38,463 nt of DNA from Eubacteriales bacterium. Lineage in GTDB: Bacteria > Bacillota > Clostridia > Lachnospirales > Lachnospiraceae. Made by a program: the position numbers and the translations under genes. Location: the NCBI GenBank assembly GCA_030526665.1, contig JAUNCI010000013.1, positions 1-38,463 on the forward strand. Direction: 5' to 3'. Below are positions 25,402 through 34,291 of this stretch, one piece after another. The notes under the pieces were generated by a model. It was not told the origin of the DNA. It made no database searches and saw nothing but the letters and a program-made list of their open reading frames with translations. How positions within the stretch are numbered: position 1 is the stretch's first letter; each line of letters begins with the position of its first letter.

Positions 25402-25926
25402 TTATTTACCTTCGTAACAGATTACAGAGGCTACATCATAGTCTTTGAGTTTTTCTCTTCCCTTTAATCCTGCAAGTTCCATAAGGAATACAGTTTTAAC
25501 AACTTCACCGCCGAGCTCTTCGATCAGCTTGCAAGCAGCTTCAATTGTTCCGCCGGTAGCAATAAGGTCATCGACTACAACAACTTTCTGTCCCGGTTTA
25601 ATAGCATCTTTGTGAATTTCAATTGTTGCGCTTCCGTATTCGAGATCGTAAGATCTGGAAATCGTTTCACATGGTAATTTTCCTTTTTTACGAATCAGAA
25701 CGAATGGTTTATGAAGATTATATGCCAAAGCCGCACCAAAAATAAATCCTCTGGATTCTGCTCCTGCAATTACATCCACATCAACGCCTTCGATCAACTT
25801 CTGCATTTCATCAATAGCAAGATGCAATCCATCTGCATCCTGTAATACACTTGTGATATCACGGAAAATGATACCAGGTTCTGGAAAATCCGGAATATTT
25901 CTTACATAATCTTCAACTTTTTTCAT
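25402..25926 (-). CDS. apt: Adenine phosphoribosyltransferase
   Basis: 174 residues, the usual length. The PRPP-binding motif VVVVDDLIATGGT and the flexible loop/adenine region (AGAESRGFIFG) are present. It salvages adenine to AMP. It is the first gene of the operon with relA; (p)ppGpp affects purine metabolism, which may explain the pairing. The ATG has GAGGAG upstream, and a strong promoter candidate lies 90 bases before. Confidence 0.97.
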   Translation of the reverse strand: MKKVEDYVRNIPDFPEPGIIFRDITSVLQDADGLHLAIDEMQKLIEGVDVDVIAGAESRGFIFGAALAYNLHKPFVLIRKKGKLPCETISRSYDLEYGSATIEIHKDAIKPGQKVVVVDDLIATGGTIEAACKLIEELGGEVVKTVFLMELAGLKGREKLKDYDVASVICYEGK

Positions 25927-26021
25927 GGTTAGACTCCTCTTTCCTGATCTTTTTGCTCAAGGTATCTATTCATAACTTTCATAGATACACTCAAAGACTT
26001 TTATTTTTATAAATATTTTCA

Positions 26022-26050
26022 AGTATAGCACTTTTCTGACTTTGAATCAA
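26022..26050 (-). promoter_or_regulatory. Sigma-A promoter of the apt-relA-hisS-aspS operon
   Basis: TTGATT (26045-26050) and TATACT (26022-26027) on the minus strand with a 17-base spacer; start near 26015 and a leader of about 90 bases. It lies between recJ and apt, and I saw no other good promoter before aspS. Confidence 0.7.
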
Positions 26051-26103
26051 TGAATTGAAAAAAAGAAACTGTTACATACTTCTTTCTCAAAATCCAGATT
26101 TCC

Positions 26104-27828
26104 TCAGCAATATTGCTGAATTATATATTGAATGCTTTCCACTCCTTTATAAGAATTTATGCTTGGGTAATATGTGATTGCGATCTTTCCCTTGTCTTCT
26201 ATAAATTCATTGAATGCATCAACATCGCCAAAATAGATTCCGTCGAATCGATTCCCATAATCATCTGCGAGATTTATCTTGAGTACATTTCTGTTTTTTC
26301 CCATTATTCTCGCATATACGGGCGTTAGATTTTTCTGGGCAAATACAGGTTTTTCATTTCCATTTCCAAAAGGTTCCAGCACCTCAAATTCCCGTATCAG
26401 CTGCTTGGATACATAGGATAATGGCATAGGAACGTCAATCAGTACTTTTTTTGTCATATCTTCCTCTGTCAGCTCACAAAGTTCATTGATTCGTTTTCGG
26501 AATTCATCAATTTTTGATTCTTCCATCGAGACTCCGGCTGCCATCGGATGCCCGCCCCAATTGATAAACAAATCTTTGCACTTCGCAAGATTCAGATTCA
26601 TGTTATAAGACTCGATTGAGCGTCCGCTGCCTTTCGCAAAGTTTGCACCTCTGGTCAGTACAATGCTCGGTTTATAATATTTTTCTTTTAATCTGCTCGC
26701 AATCAGTCCGGCAAGGCTCTCATGACATTCCGGAAGATATACAACCAGAACCCTGTCATTTTTCAGGTCTGTATTTTCTACCATTTCCATAGCCGTTTCC
26801 CGCCACTGATCCGTCAACGCCTTGCGCTCTTCGTTCAGATTTTTCAGGTCATTCGCAATTTGGGCAGCTTCCTGCTGCGTCTGTGCCTGCAGAAGCTGCA
26901 ATGCTCTAAGTGCGGTATCCATTCTTCCGCTCGCATTGATACAAGGTCCCAAAACAAATCCGATATGATATGCTGAGATACGATCATACTCATCCAGATG
27001 ATTGGCACGAATTAATTCTCTCAATCCCAGATTACTGGAATATTTCAGCTGTCTCAATGCTTCTTTTACTAAAATTCTGTTTTCACCTTTTAATTCCATC
27101 ACATCGCCAACTGTGGCAAAGCCGGCATACTGATAATAATCCTCCAGCTCAGCTTTTGGGATCCGGAATTCTTCGTAAAGTGCACAAATCAGTTTAAATG
27201 CTACTACAGCTCCGCAAATCCCCTTAAAAGGATAGCTGCAATCCGCCTGCTGCTGATCAATGACCGCATCTGCTTCCGGAATTGAATAAATAATTTCTCC
27301 GTCTTTTTCTGCAGACTCTTCAAATTTTACCGGATGGTGATCTGTGATAATAACAGTCATACCCAGTTCTTTTGCTCTTTGCACCTGTGCTATTGCCGCA
27401 ATTCCATTGTCACAGGTAACGATCGTATCGATTTCATCCTCGTGTGCGCGCTCAATCAGCTGATCATTCATTCCGTATCCATCCAATACACGATCCGGAA
27501 TATAGGTATCTACATTTGCATTTAGACGCTGAAATCCTTTCAGCAAAATATAGGTTGACATGACACCATCAATATCATAATCTCCTATAATTCTTATTTT
27601 TTTGTGATCTTCAATTTTTTCTCTTAAAATTGAGACCGCTTTTTTCATATCTTTCAAAAGCCATGGTGATGGGATTTCATCCATAGTGCCGTGCAGATAA
27701 CTTTGAATTGCATCCTCACCGATTACATCTCGATTTCGAATCAATCGTGCCGTAACCGGATCAATCTGAAATCGACTGGCGATGGCATTAAAATCTGCCC
27801 TTTTCGATGCTACCATCCATCGTTCCAT
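26104..27828 (-). CDS. recJ: Single-stranded-DNA exonuclease RecJ
   Basis: 574 residues. The DHH-family motifs are visible: DYDIDGVMS (motif I), VTCDNG and TDHHP (motifs II and III), and the DHHA1-type segment with GSGRSIESYN and NWGGHPMAAGVSM. It degrades single-stranded DNA 5' to 3' in repair and recombination. The ATG has GGAGG 6 bases upstream, and a hairpin lies 20 bases before it. The secDF-recJ-apt-relA order is common in Firmicutes. The last codons and the TGA form a perfect 16-bp palindrome (26104-26119). Confidence 0.95.
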   Translation of the reverse strand: MERWMVASKRADFNAIASRFQIDPVTARLIRNRDVIGEDAIQSYLHGTMDEIPSPWLLKDMKKAVSILREKIEDHKKIRIIGDYDIDGVMSTYILLKGFQRLNANVDTYIPDRVLDGYGMNDQLIERAHEDEIDTIVTCDNGIAAIAQVQRAKELGMTVIITDHHPVKFEESAEKDGEIIYSIPEADAVIDQQQADCSYPFKGICGAVVAFKLICALYEEFRIPKAELEDYYQYAGFATVGDVMELKGENRILVKEALRQLKYSSNLGLRELIRANHLDEYDRISAYHIGFVLGPCINASGRMDTALRALQLLQAQTQQEAAQIANDLKNLNEERKALTDQWRETAMEMVENTDLKNDRVLVVYLPECHESLAGLIASRLKEKYYKPSIVLTRGANFAKGSGRSIESYNMNLNLAKCKDLFINWGGHPMAAGVSMEESKIDEFRKRINELCELTEEDMTKKVLIDVPMPLSYVSKQLIREFEVLEPFGNGNEKPVFAQKNLTPVYARIMGKNRNVLKINLADDYGNRFDGIYFGDVDAFNEFIEDKGKIAITYYPSINSYKGVESIQYIIQQYC

Positions 27829-27844
27829 TTTCTACCTCCATAAA

Positions 27845-27878
27845 CAACAGGAGAAAGTCCAATCTGAACTTTCTCCTG
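27845..27878 (-). terminator. Hairpin between secDF and recJ, partial terminator
   Basis: A perfect 11-bp stem (27848-27858 with 27868-27878, 9-base loop) lies after secDF. The following minus-strand bases are TTGTTTATGG, a poor T-run, and the recJ ribosome site follows at once. It looks like an attenuating rather than complete terminator. Confidence 0.6.
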
Positions 27879-27964
27879 ACAAATTCTGTATTCTTTTATT
27901 CGTTCTATAATTCCGATCCTCAGAATTTCTTCTTTGGTTTTAATCCCTGTATTTTTCTTCGGAA

Positions 27965-30370
27965 TTATTGTTCAGAACTATTCTCTGCCGCGTTTTTTTC
28001 AGCTTCAAGTCTAGCGAGACGTTCTGCATCTCTTTTTCTGTTTTTCTTCTTTGGCTGTGCAGGATCTGCTGTAGCCTGAGAAGCTGTTTTCACAGGTGCT
28101 TTTGTGCTCTGTTTAGAAGCTGCTGCTTTTGCTTCTGCAGCTTTTTTTGCAGAATTCTTTTTCATTACATACCAGAGTGCACCGGTAATGCATACAGATG
28201 AATAAGCACCGCACAGAATACCAACCATCAATGGAAGTGCGAATTCACGAATAGAAGAAACACCAAGTGCATACAGAACAGCTACCATTACAAATGTTGT
28301 AAAGGAAGTATAAATACTTCTTGTAAGAGTCTGTGTGATGGAAGTATTAACGATTTCTTCTACACCGTCAAGACGTGTGCTTCCGTGCAGATTTTCTCTG
28401 ATACGGTCAAAGATAACGATGGTCGCATTGATAGAATAACCTACGATGGTAAGCATACAAGCGATGAATGTATTACCAACAGATACTCTAACGATTGCAT
28501 AGAATGCAAGTACTACAAGTACGTCATGCAGAAGAGCGAGAACCGCACTGCCTGCGAAACGGATATCTTTGAAACGGAACCAGATGTAGATCAGCATAAA
28601 GAATGTTGCTACGATTACCGCGATAACCGCATCCTGACGCATTTCAGCACTTACTGTTGCAGAAATGTTTTCTGCGGAAATAAGTGATGCATCTACACCG
28701 AAATTATCAACCATTGCCTGGTTCAGTTTTTCACGATCTGCAAGTTCCAGAGAACGTGTTTTAATATTTACAGCATTTGTTCCAACTTCTTTTGTAGCCT
28801 GAACGTTTTTGTCTCCTGTTACTTCTTCAACGATCGGAATAACTTCTGCATCAATTTTTTTGATGTCCATATCTTCGTTGAATACTACGTTTGTAGAAGT
28901 ACCGCCTGAGAATTCAAGGCTGTAATTCAAAGCTTTTCCGCTGGATGCACTATTGATGAACATTCCAACAGGAGCGCAAAGAATTAAAATGATGGAAATA
29001 ATAAAGAATACTTTTTTCTTTCCAAGGAAGTCGATAACTTTACGGTCTTTTGCTTTTCCATAGTATTTTTCATCACTAAATCCAACACCATAAAGTGCAT
29101 TCATGATCAGTCTGGAAACAACCAGTGCTGTGAACATGGACAAAATAATACCGATGGATAATGTGTAAGCAAATCCTTTAACAGAACCTGATCCCAGCCA
29201 CATAAGTACGAATGCAGCGATCAAAGTTGTGATGTTACCATCAAAAATTGCGGAGAATGCTTTCTGGAAACCGGATTTGATAGAATTACGAACCGAAATT
29301 CCTGCAGCAATTTCTTCACGAATACGAGCATAGATGATTACGTTCGCATCCACTGCCATACCGATATCAAGGATAATACCCGCGATACCAGGAAGTGTCA
29401 GTGTAATGTCAAATGCATTGATCGTAATCAGCATTAATGCTGTATAGATAATCAATGAAATACCGGCTACCAGACCTGGCAGACGATATACAAAAAGCAT
29501 AAATAAAATAACGATAATCAGACCAATAATAGCCGCTTTCACACTTGTAGAAATAGCTTCTTCACCAAGCTGAGCTGCAACTACACTGGAACGAACTTCT
29601 TCAAGTTCAAGGCTAAGAGAACCGATACGAATAAATGACGCAAGTTCTTTTGCTTCTTCCACATCTCTCTGACCATCAATCTGTGCTTTTCCACCTGCAA
29701 TGGCTTCTTTTACATTTGGAGCACTAATTACTTCATTATCATAAACAATTGCGATTGGTTTACCAATATTTGCCGCTGTTGCTTCAGCAAATTTGTCTTT
29801 TCCTTCGCTTGTCATTTCAAGGCTGACGATATTCTGTGTAGAACCGGTCTGCTGATTGCTTACAGCACCGCCCTGTGCATCTGCGATATCGCTTCCTTCA
29901 AGTGCGATTCCACCGTTTTCTTTGATTTCTTCGATGGTTCTTGACAGTTCATAACCGCTTGTAGAATTTCCTGTATAAGAGAAGTTAGCAACACCGTCAT
30001 CACCGTCCTGTGTAATGAAATACAGAGAACCCGGTTTACCAAGTTCTTCCAATACAGCATTGGCATCATTTACACCAGGAATTTCAACGTTGATACGTCT
30101 ATCACCTTCCTGATATACCTGCGCTTCTGTACTATACTGTTCTACACGCTTCTGAAGTTTGTAGATGGTATCTGACATATCTTTTGAGCTAGGATTGCTC
30201 TCAACTGTCTGATACGTAATACTCACACCGCCACGAAGGTCCAAACCAAACTTAATGTTTTTTGCAGCTCCAGATCCTGTTGGTCCAATTCCAATGCTAG
30301 CTGTGTAGCACAGAAATGCTGTGATCAATACTGTCAGAATCAAAACTGCAACGCTTCTATTCTTTCTCAT
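27965..30370 (-). CDS. secDF: Fused SecD-SecF protein translocase subunit
   Basis: 801 residues with SecD (about 1-430) and SecF (about 440-740) in one chain. SecD elements include FGLDLRGGVSITY at the N-terminus and GMAVDANVIIYARIREE; SecF elements include LEFSGGTSTNV and YSINATIVIFDRIRE. Twelve membrane helices are expected, with two large outer loops. It uses the proton gradient to help SecYEG export proteins. The C-terminal 70 residues are Ala/Lys-rich and cytosolic. The start has AAGGGA about 11 bases upstream, and the gene lies 31 bases after scfB, so it is likely in the scfA-scfB unit. Confidence 0.96.
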   Translation of the reverse strand: MRKNRSVAVLILTVLITAFLCYTASIGIGPTGSGAAKNIKFGLDLRGGVSITYQTVESNPSSKDMSDTIYKLQKRVEQYSTEAQVYQEGDRRINVEIPGVNDANAVLEELGKPGSLYFITQDGDDGVANFSYTGNSTSGYELSRTIEEIKENGGIALEGSDIADAQGGAVSNQQTGSTQNIVSLEMTSEGKDKFAEATAANIGKPIAIVYDNEVISAPNVKEAIAGGKAQIDGQRDVEEAKELASFIRIGSLSLELEEVRSSVVAAQLGEEAISTSVKAAIIGLIIVILFMLFVYRLPGLVAGISLIIYTALMLITINAFDITLTLPGIAGIILDIGMAVDANVIIYARIREEIAAGISVRNSIKSGFQKAFSAIFDGNITTLIAAFVLMWLGSGSVKGFAYTLSIGIILSMFTALVVSRLIMNALYGVGFSDEKYYGKAKDRKVIDFLGKKKVFFIISIILILCAPVGMFINSASSGKALNYSLEFSGGTSTNVVFNEDMDIKKIDAEVIPIVEEVTGDKNVQATKEVGTNAVNIKTRSLELADREKLNQAMVDNFGVDASLISAENISATVSAEMRQDAVIAVIVATFFMLIYIWFRFKDIRFAGSAVLALLHDVLVVLAFYAIVRVSVGNTFIACMLTIVGYSINATIVIFDRIRENLHGSTRLDGVEEIVNTSITQTLTRSIYTSFTTFVMVAVLYALGVSSIREFALPLMVGILCGAYSSVCITGALWYVMKKNSAKKAAEAKAAASKQSTKAPVKTASQATADPAQPKKKNRKRDAERLARLEAEKNAAENSSEQ

Positions 30371-30401
30371 TGCATTTAATCCCTTCTTATTTAGTTTTAA
30401 A

Positions 30402-31766
30402 TTATTCAGCCAACGCTGCTTTGATCATGATTGCACACTCAACACGTTTACGCTGAAGTTCGCAGCCGATTTCATAGTTTCCCTGGATATCATTCTGGAA
30501 ATGATATGCATTTGCCGCACATCCGCCACTGCAGTAAAATCTGGCAAAGCAATCTTTGCATGCTTTTTTTGTATACACATTGCAATGACCAAATTCTTTC
30601 TGGATATCTGTTCGAACGATTCCATCGTCTACGTTTCCCATAAGGTATTCTTCTTCACCAACGAATTGATGGCAGGGATAAAAGTCGCCCCATGGGGTTA
30701 CAGCCAGATACTCGGTACCTGAACCGCATCCGGATAATCTCTTGTATACGCAAGGCCCTCCGGTAAGGTCTATCATAAAGTGGAAGAAGTTGAAGCCATT
30801 TCCTTCTTTCTCACGTCTGATCATTTCTTTGGCAAGAGCATCATACTCTTCCATGATCTGAGGAATATCCTCTTCTTTGATTGCATATGCCTCTTCGTCA
30901 GAAGCAACAACAGGTTCTACAGAAATCTGTTTGAACCCTAAATCCGCCAGATGAAGTACATCTTTTGAAAAATCGAGATTGTGATGAGTGAAAGTTCCTC
31001 TCACATAGTATTTATCCTGATTTCTGGACTCCGCAAATTTCTCAAATTTTGGGATAACCAGATCATAGCTGCCTGCTCCCTTGCGGAATGGTCTCATATA
31101 ATCATGAACTTCTTTTCTTCCGTCAACACTGAGAACGACATTTGCCATTTCTTTGTTGCAGAATTCCATTACTTCATCATTCAGGAGAACTCCATTGGTT
31201 GTCAGAGTGAAACGGAATTTTTTATTATATTTTTCTTCCTGTTCACGTCCATAGGCAACCAGCTGTTTTACAACATCCCAGTTCATCAACGGTTCGCCGC
31301 CGAAAAAGTCTACTTCGAGATTTTTTCTCGTTCCGGAATTCTGAATCAGGTAATCAAGTGCCTTTTTACCAACTTCAAAAGACATCAGCGCACGTCTTCC
31401 ATGATATTCGCCTTCTTCTGCAAAGCAGTAACGACAGGCAAGATTACAATCATGGGCAATATGCAGACACATCGCCTTTACAACAGTCTGTCTCTGTTCT
31501 GTAAATTCTTCGATGATCGGCTCGTAAACGTCTTTAGTGAAAAGCATATTCTGTTCGCGAAGTTCTTCACATTCACGAACTGCAGTTTCAATATCCGCCT
31601 GAGCAAACGATCCCTGAAGTTTCTCAACAATCTCTTTTACGTCCATGCCTTCTTCAATGTAAGGCAGAACTTCATATGTAACTTCATCCACGAGATGAAT
31701 ACATCCGCTATTGATGTCTAAAACAATGTTATATCCATTGCTTTTATAACGGTGAATCAGACTCAT
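30402..31766 (-). CDS. scfB: SCIFF peptide radical SAM maturase (ranthipeptide synthase)
   Basis: 454 residues. An N-terminal PqqD-like recognition region (about 1-85) precedes the radical SAM motif C107-x3-C111-x2-C114 (CNLACRYCF), then FFGGEPL, and a SPASM domain with Cys339, 347, 365, 395, 403, 406, 412, 416 and 435 for two auxiliary iron-sulfur clusters. Members of this family (for example CteB) cross-link cysteines of the six-cysteine precursor to other residues by thioether bonds. The precursor gene lies 125 bases upstream. No dedicated protease or exporter gene is adjacent; secDF follows. Confidence 0.95.
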   Translation of the reverse strand: MSLIHRYKSNGYNIVLDINSGCIHLVDEVTYEVLPYIEEGMDVKEIVEKLQGSFAQADIETAVRECEELREQNMLFTKDVYEPIIEEFTEQRQTVVKAMCLHIAHDCNLACRYCFAEEGEYHGRRALMSFEVGKKALDYLIQNSGTRKNLEVDFFGGEPLMNWDVVKQLVAYGREQEEKYNKKFRFTLTTNGVLLNDEVMEFCNKEMANVVLSVDGRKEVHDYMRPFRKGAGSYDLVIPKFEKFAESRNQDKYYVRGTFTHHNLDFSKDVLHLADLGFKQISVEPVVASDEEAYAIKEEDIPQIMEEYDALAKEMIRREKEGNGFNFFHFMIDLTGGPCVYKRLSGCGSGTEYLAVTPWGDFYPCHQFVGEEEYLMGNVDDGIVRTDIQKEFGHCNVYTKKACKDCFARFYCSGGCAANAYHFQNDIQGNYEIGCELQRKRVECAIMIKAALAE

Positions 31767-31831
31767 GTGTACATCCTTTCTATGACTATCAAGTCAGTCA
31801 AATTTCTTTTAATAATCCCCTATCACAAGAA

Positions 31832-31858
31832 TAAGCAGCGGAGATACCCCGCTGCTTA
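31832..31858 (-). terminator. Hairpin between scfA and scfB, likely attenuator
   Basis: A perfect 10-bp GC-rich stem (31832-31841 with 31849-31858, 7-base loop). On the minus strand only a broken T stretch (TTCTTGTG) follows, so termination should be partial. This would let the short precursor mRNA outnumber the maturase mRNA. On the plus strand it is followed by TTTTTATT, but no plus-strand gene ends here. Confidence 0.65.
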
Positions 31859-31891
31859 ATTTTTATTCCATTCACAGCCCACAGCTAACTT

Positions 31892-32032
31892 TTATTTGTT
31901 TTCGCAGCTCTGGTTTCCTACAGTACAGGAAGTTTTGCATGCTGACTGGCAAGAAGTCTGGCATTCACCACATCCACCTTTTTTCACTGTATTCTGAAGA
32001 TTTTTTGTATTTAATGTTTTGATATGTTCCAT
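31892..32032 (-). CDS. scfA: Six-cysteine precursor peptide (SCIFF, ranthipeptide)
   Basis: 46 residues, missed by length-limited gene calling. The leader is MEHIKTLNTKNL, followed by a core with exactly six cysteines at 21, 24, 28, 32, 36 and 43 (GGCGECQTSCQSACKTSC). This matches the 'six cysteines in forty-five residues' family, the substrate of the maturase encoded next. Cys32 and Thr37 are present, the pair I recall as cross-linked in the Clostridium thermocellum homologue CteA. The ribosome site AAAGGGAGGA lies 8 bases before the ATG, one of the strongest in the window, in keeping with high expression. The mature product's role is not settled. Confidence 0.95.
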   Translation of the reverse strand: MEHIKTLNTKNLQNTVKKGGCGECQTSCQSACKTSCTVGNQSCENK

Positions 32033-32070
32033 CTTCTATATCCTCCCTTTAGGTAATTATATCTTGTAGT

Positions 32071-32099
32071 AGTATATCATACTCAATTTCATTTTTAAA
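32071..32099 (-). promoter_or_regulatory. Extended -10 promoter of scfA
   Basis: TTTAAA (32094-32099), a 17-base spacer and TATACT (32071-32076) preceded by TGA, which forms an extended -10. Start would be near 32064, about 30 bases before scfA. Confidence 0.5.
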
Positions 32100-32137
32100 G
32101 TATTTTTTCATTCTTAAAAAAATCGTAATAAAGCCGT

Positions 32138-32167
32138 AGAAAAGGCTCTATTTTCGCAGCCTTTTCT
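32138..32167 (-). terminator. Terminator-like hairpin after the CBS membrane protein
   Basis: A 10-bp stem AGAAAAGGCT/AGCCTTTTCT (32138-32147 with 32158-32167) begins one base after the stop codon. The T-rich stretch on the minus strand starts only some bases later, so efficiency is uncertain. Confidence 0.6.
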
Positions 32168-32168
32168 T

Positions 32169-33452
32169 CTATTTTTCTTCCGTTTCCTTCTCAGGAAGCC
32201 AGATATGAACCAGTTCAATACGATTTTTATCCAATTCATCTACAACCAGACGGATGCCGTTTCCCAAAATCACAGCCTGTCCCGGCGTTGGGAAACAGTC
32301 CAGCTGTTCTATGATATAACCGCCTAAAGAGTCGTTATCTTCGGACTCAAGAGAAATATCAAACGCTTCATTAATGTCATTTAATTTTGCACTTCCGAGT
32401 GCAATATATTCTCGGCCGCTTTGCAGCTCTCTGATGTCTTCCTCCTCTTCCGTATCGTATTCGTCTCGAATTTCACCGACAATTTCTTCCAGCAAATCCT
32501 CCAGCGTAACAAGTCCGGCAACCGATCCATACTCATCGATAACAATAGCAAAACTAACCTGTGCCTTTCTCATATCTACCAGCAAATCTGCCGTTTCCTT
32601 GTATTCATAAGTAAAATATGGTTTTCTCAGAAGGTCTCGGATACTGAATTCATTTTCCTTTTTTTCCTGTTCATATAAAATCAGATCCTTCATATTGATG
32701 ATACCAATAACATTATCCGTATTCTCTTCGAACACAGGAAAACGTGTATGCTTATCTTCTTTGAAAATATCCAGCAATTCATTATAAGTACTATTTACAT
32801 CAACAAATGTCATGTCGATTCGTGGGATCATTACATCTTTCGCCTTGGAATCCCCAAAATCGAACACATTTTTTATCATCTGCTGCTCTTCTTCCTCAAT
32901 AACACCTTCCTGCTGACTGACATCCAGAAGTGTTCGTAATTCATGCTCTGTCATTACCGGCGGATGCGCATTCGGATCCACCCCGATAATCAGAATGATT
33001 CCTTTTGCAAGAATGCTTACAATGGAAATCACAGGTGTCAGAATCACCATAAGGCAGTAAATCGGTACTGCATAAGAAAGTGCTATCTTCTCGGCATGAA
33101 TGGTCGCCAATGTCTTTGGGGTAATCTCACCGAATAACAGCACCATCAAAGTCAATACACCGGTTCCTACACCAACATATATATTTCCAAACAGTTTGAT
33201 CACAAGTGTTGTCATCAATGCAGATGCTGTCATATTTACAATATTATTTCCAATCAAAATCGTACTCAGCATCTTTCCCGGATCCTCGATTACTTTAGAA
33301 AGGATTTTGGCTTTTGGAATTTCCTCCTCTACCAAAGTCTGTACTTTAATCTTGCTGATTGTAGTCATCGCAGTCTCTGCCGAAGAGAAAAAGCCCGACA
33401 GCAATACCATAAGGATTAATATAATCAACTGAATAACTGTTGCTATGTTCAA
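32169..33452 (-). CDS. CNNM/CorC-HlyC family CBS-domain membrane protein
   Basis: 427 residues. A CNNM (DUF21) membrane domain with about four helices (GFFSSAETAM motif, about 17-26) is followed by a CBS pair (from DVMIPRIDM to VTLEDLLEEIVGEI) and a C-terminal CorC/HlyC domain (about 335-420). The family is linked to magnesium and cobalt efflux or regulation, not to haemolysis. The start is probably TTG 33452, because GGAG lies 10 bases upstream; a TTG at 33461 would be only 1-2 bases from that site. It follows the DUF218 gene by about 40 bases. Confidence 0.88.
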   Translation of the reverse strand: MNIATVIQLIILILMVLLSGFFSSAETAMTTISKIKVQTLVEEEIPKAKILSKVIEDPGKMLSTILIGNNIVNMTASALMTTLVIKLFGNIYVGVGTGVLTLMVLLFGEITPKTLATIHAEKIALSYAVPIYCLMVILTPVISIVSILAKGIILIIGVDPNAHPPVMTEHELRTLLDVSQQEGVIEEEEQQMIKNVFDFGDSKAKDVMIPRIDMTFVDVNSTYNELLDIFKEDKHTRFPVFEENTDNVIGIINMKDLILYEQEKKENEFSIRDLLRKPYFTYEYKETADLLVDMRKAQVSFAIVIDEYGSVAGLVTLEDLLEEIVGEIRDEYDTEEEEDIRELQSGREYIALGSAKLNDINEAFDISLESEDNDSLGGYIIEQLDCFPTPGQAVILGNGIRLVVDELDKNRIELVHIWLPEKETEEK

Positions 33453-33493
33453 TTCTTTCAAACTCCTCTTTTGTTTTTATAGTATAAATACGT

Positions 33494-34093
33494 TTATCTT
33501 TTATCCAGCATTAATGAAAACTGCTTAAATAGTCTCTGGATTTCTCCGGTCACGCTATCAATCCCTTCTTCTGACTGATTCCAGTTTTCTTTTGTTATAG
33601 AATCTGTACAGGACGGACTTACGCGAATTTCAGTTTCCGGATACAACAATTCATAATACATCAAAGCTCTTCTGGCATGATACGATTTGCAGCACAAAAT
33701 CGCCTTTTTGATTTCTATCCCTGTAGCATCGGTTACCTGTCTCGAATAGATTGCATTTTCATATGTAAACGTCGCATGCTCTTCACACAGAATCGCCTGC
33801 TCCGGAACACCGTTTTTTATAAGCACATCTTTCATGAATTCCCACTCTGTTTCGTAATCCCCATTGTACTTTTCTTTATTAACAAGGACACCGGAAAATT
33901 CCCCAGCGGTAATGCTGTATCTTCCACTCGGAAGAATATAAGGTGCATATCCAAGGTGATATAATTGTGCTGCACGCTCCGCATTTTGCGGATATCCATT
34001 TCCCGGAACAAAAATGATGTCTGACTTCTGCAATTCATCATCGACAAATATAAAATCTGCCGCACGCTTCATAAATTCCTGATATTCTCTCAT
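33494..34093 (-). CDS. DUF218 family protein (YdcF/SanA-like)
   Basis: 199 residues. The pattern DIIFVPGNGYPQNAERAAQL, then HLGYAPYILPSG, then CCKSYHARRALMYY, matches the DUF218 fold. No membrane helix is present, so it is the short cytosolic YdcF type rather than the SanA/ElyC type. Its activity is not known; S-adenosylmethionine binding has been proposed for YdcF. The ATG at 34093 has GGAG 10 bases upstream. It probably shares a transcript with the following CBS protein. Confidence 0.82.
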   Translation of the reverse strand: MREYQEFMKRAADFIFVDDELQKSDIIFVPGNGYPQNAERAAQLYHLGYAPYILPSGRYSITAGEFSGVLVNKEKYNGDYETEWEFMKDVLIKNGVPEQAILCEEHATFTYENAIYSRQVTDATGIEIKKAILCCKSYHARRALMYYELLYPETEIRVSPSCTDSITKENWNQSEEGIDSVTGEIQRLFKQFSLMLDKR

Positions 34094-34191
34094 CTGTAAT
34101 TCACTCCATCATTTGTCTATACTGATACCTGTTCGAAACAAGTTTTTGAAGCATTTTATAAAAATAGTATATCTGTTTATAATAGCACATA

Positions 34192-34219
34192 TTTATATAA
34201 TAATGGGAATTTATCGCAA
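34192..34219 (-). promoter_or_regulatory. Weak promoter candidate for the DUF218 gene
   Basis: TTGCGA (34214-34219) and TATAAA (34192-34197) with a 16-base spacer, about 100 bases before the gene. The stretch is so AT-rich that other -10-like hexamers are present. Confidence 0.25.
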
Positions 34220-34291
34220 AATATTCTATTATATTAAAGAATTTTTAACTTTTTTTCATTTATATAAATCAATATTTTTTTTAATCGCCTA

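Noticed and set aside
30981-31721. A 246-codon open frame on the plus strand
   Set aside because: It lies entirely antisense to scfB, whose motifs are complete, has no ribosome site and codes for a low-complexity Phe-rich chain.
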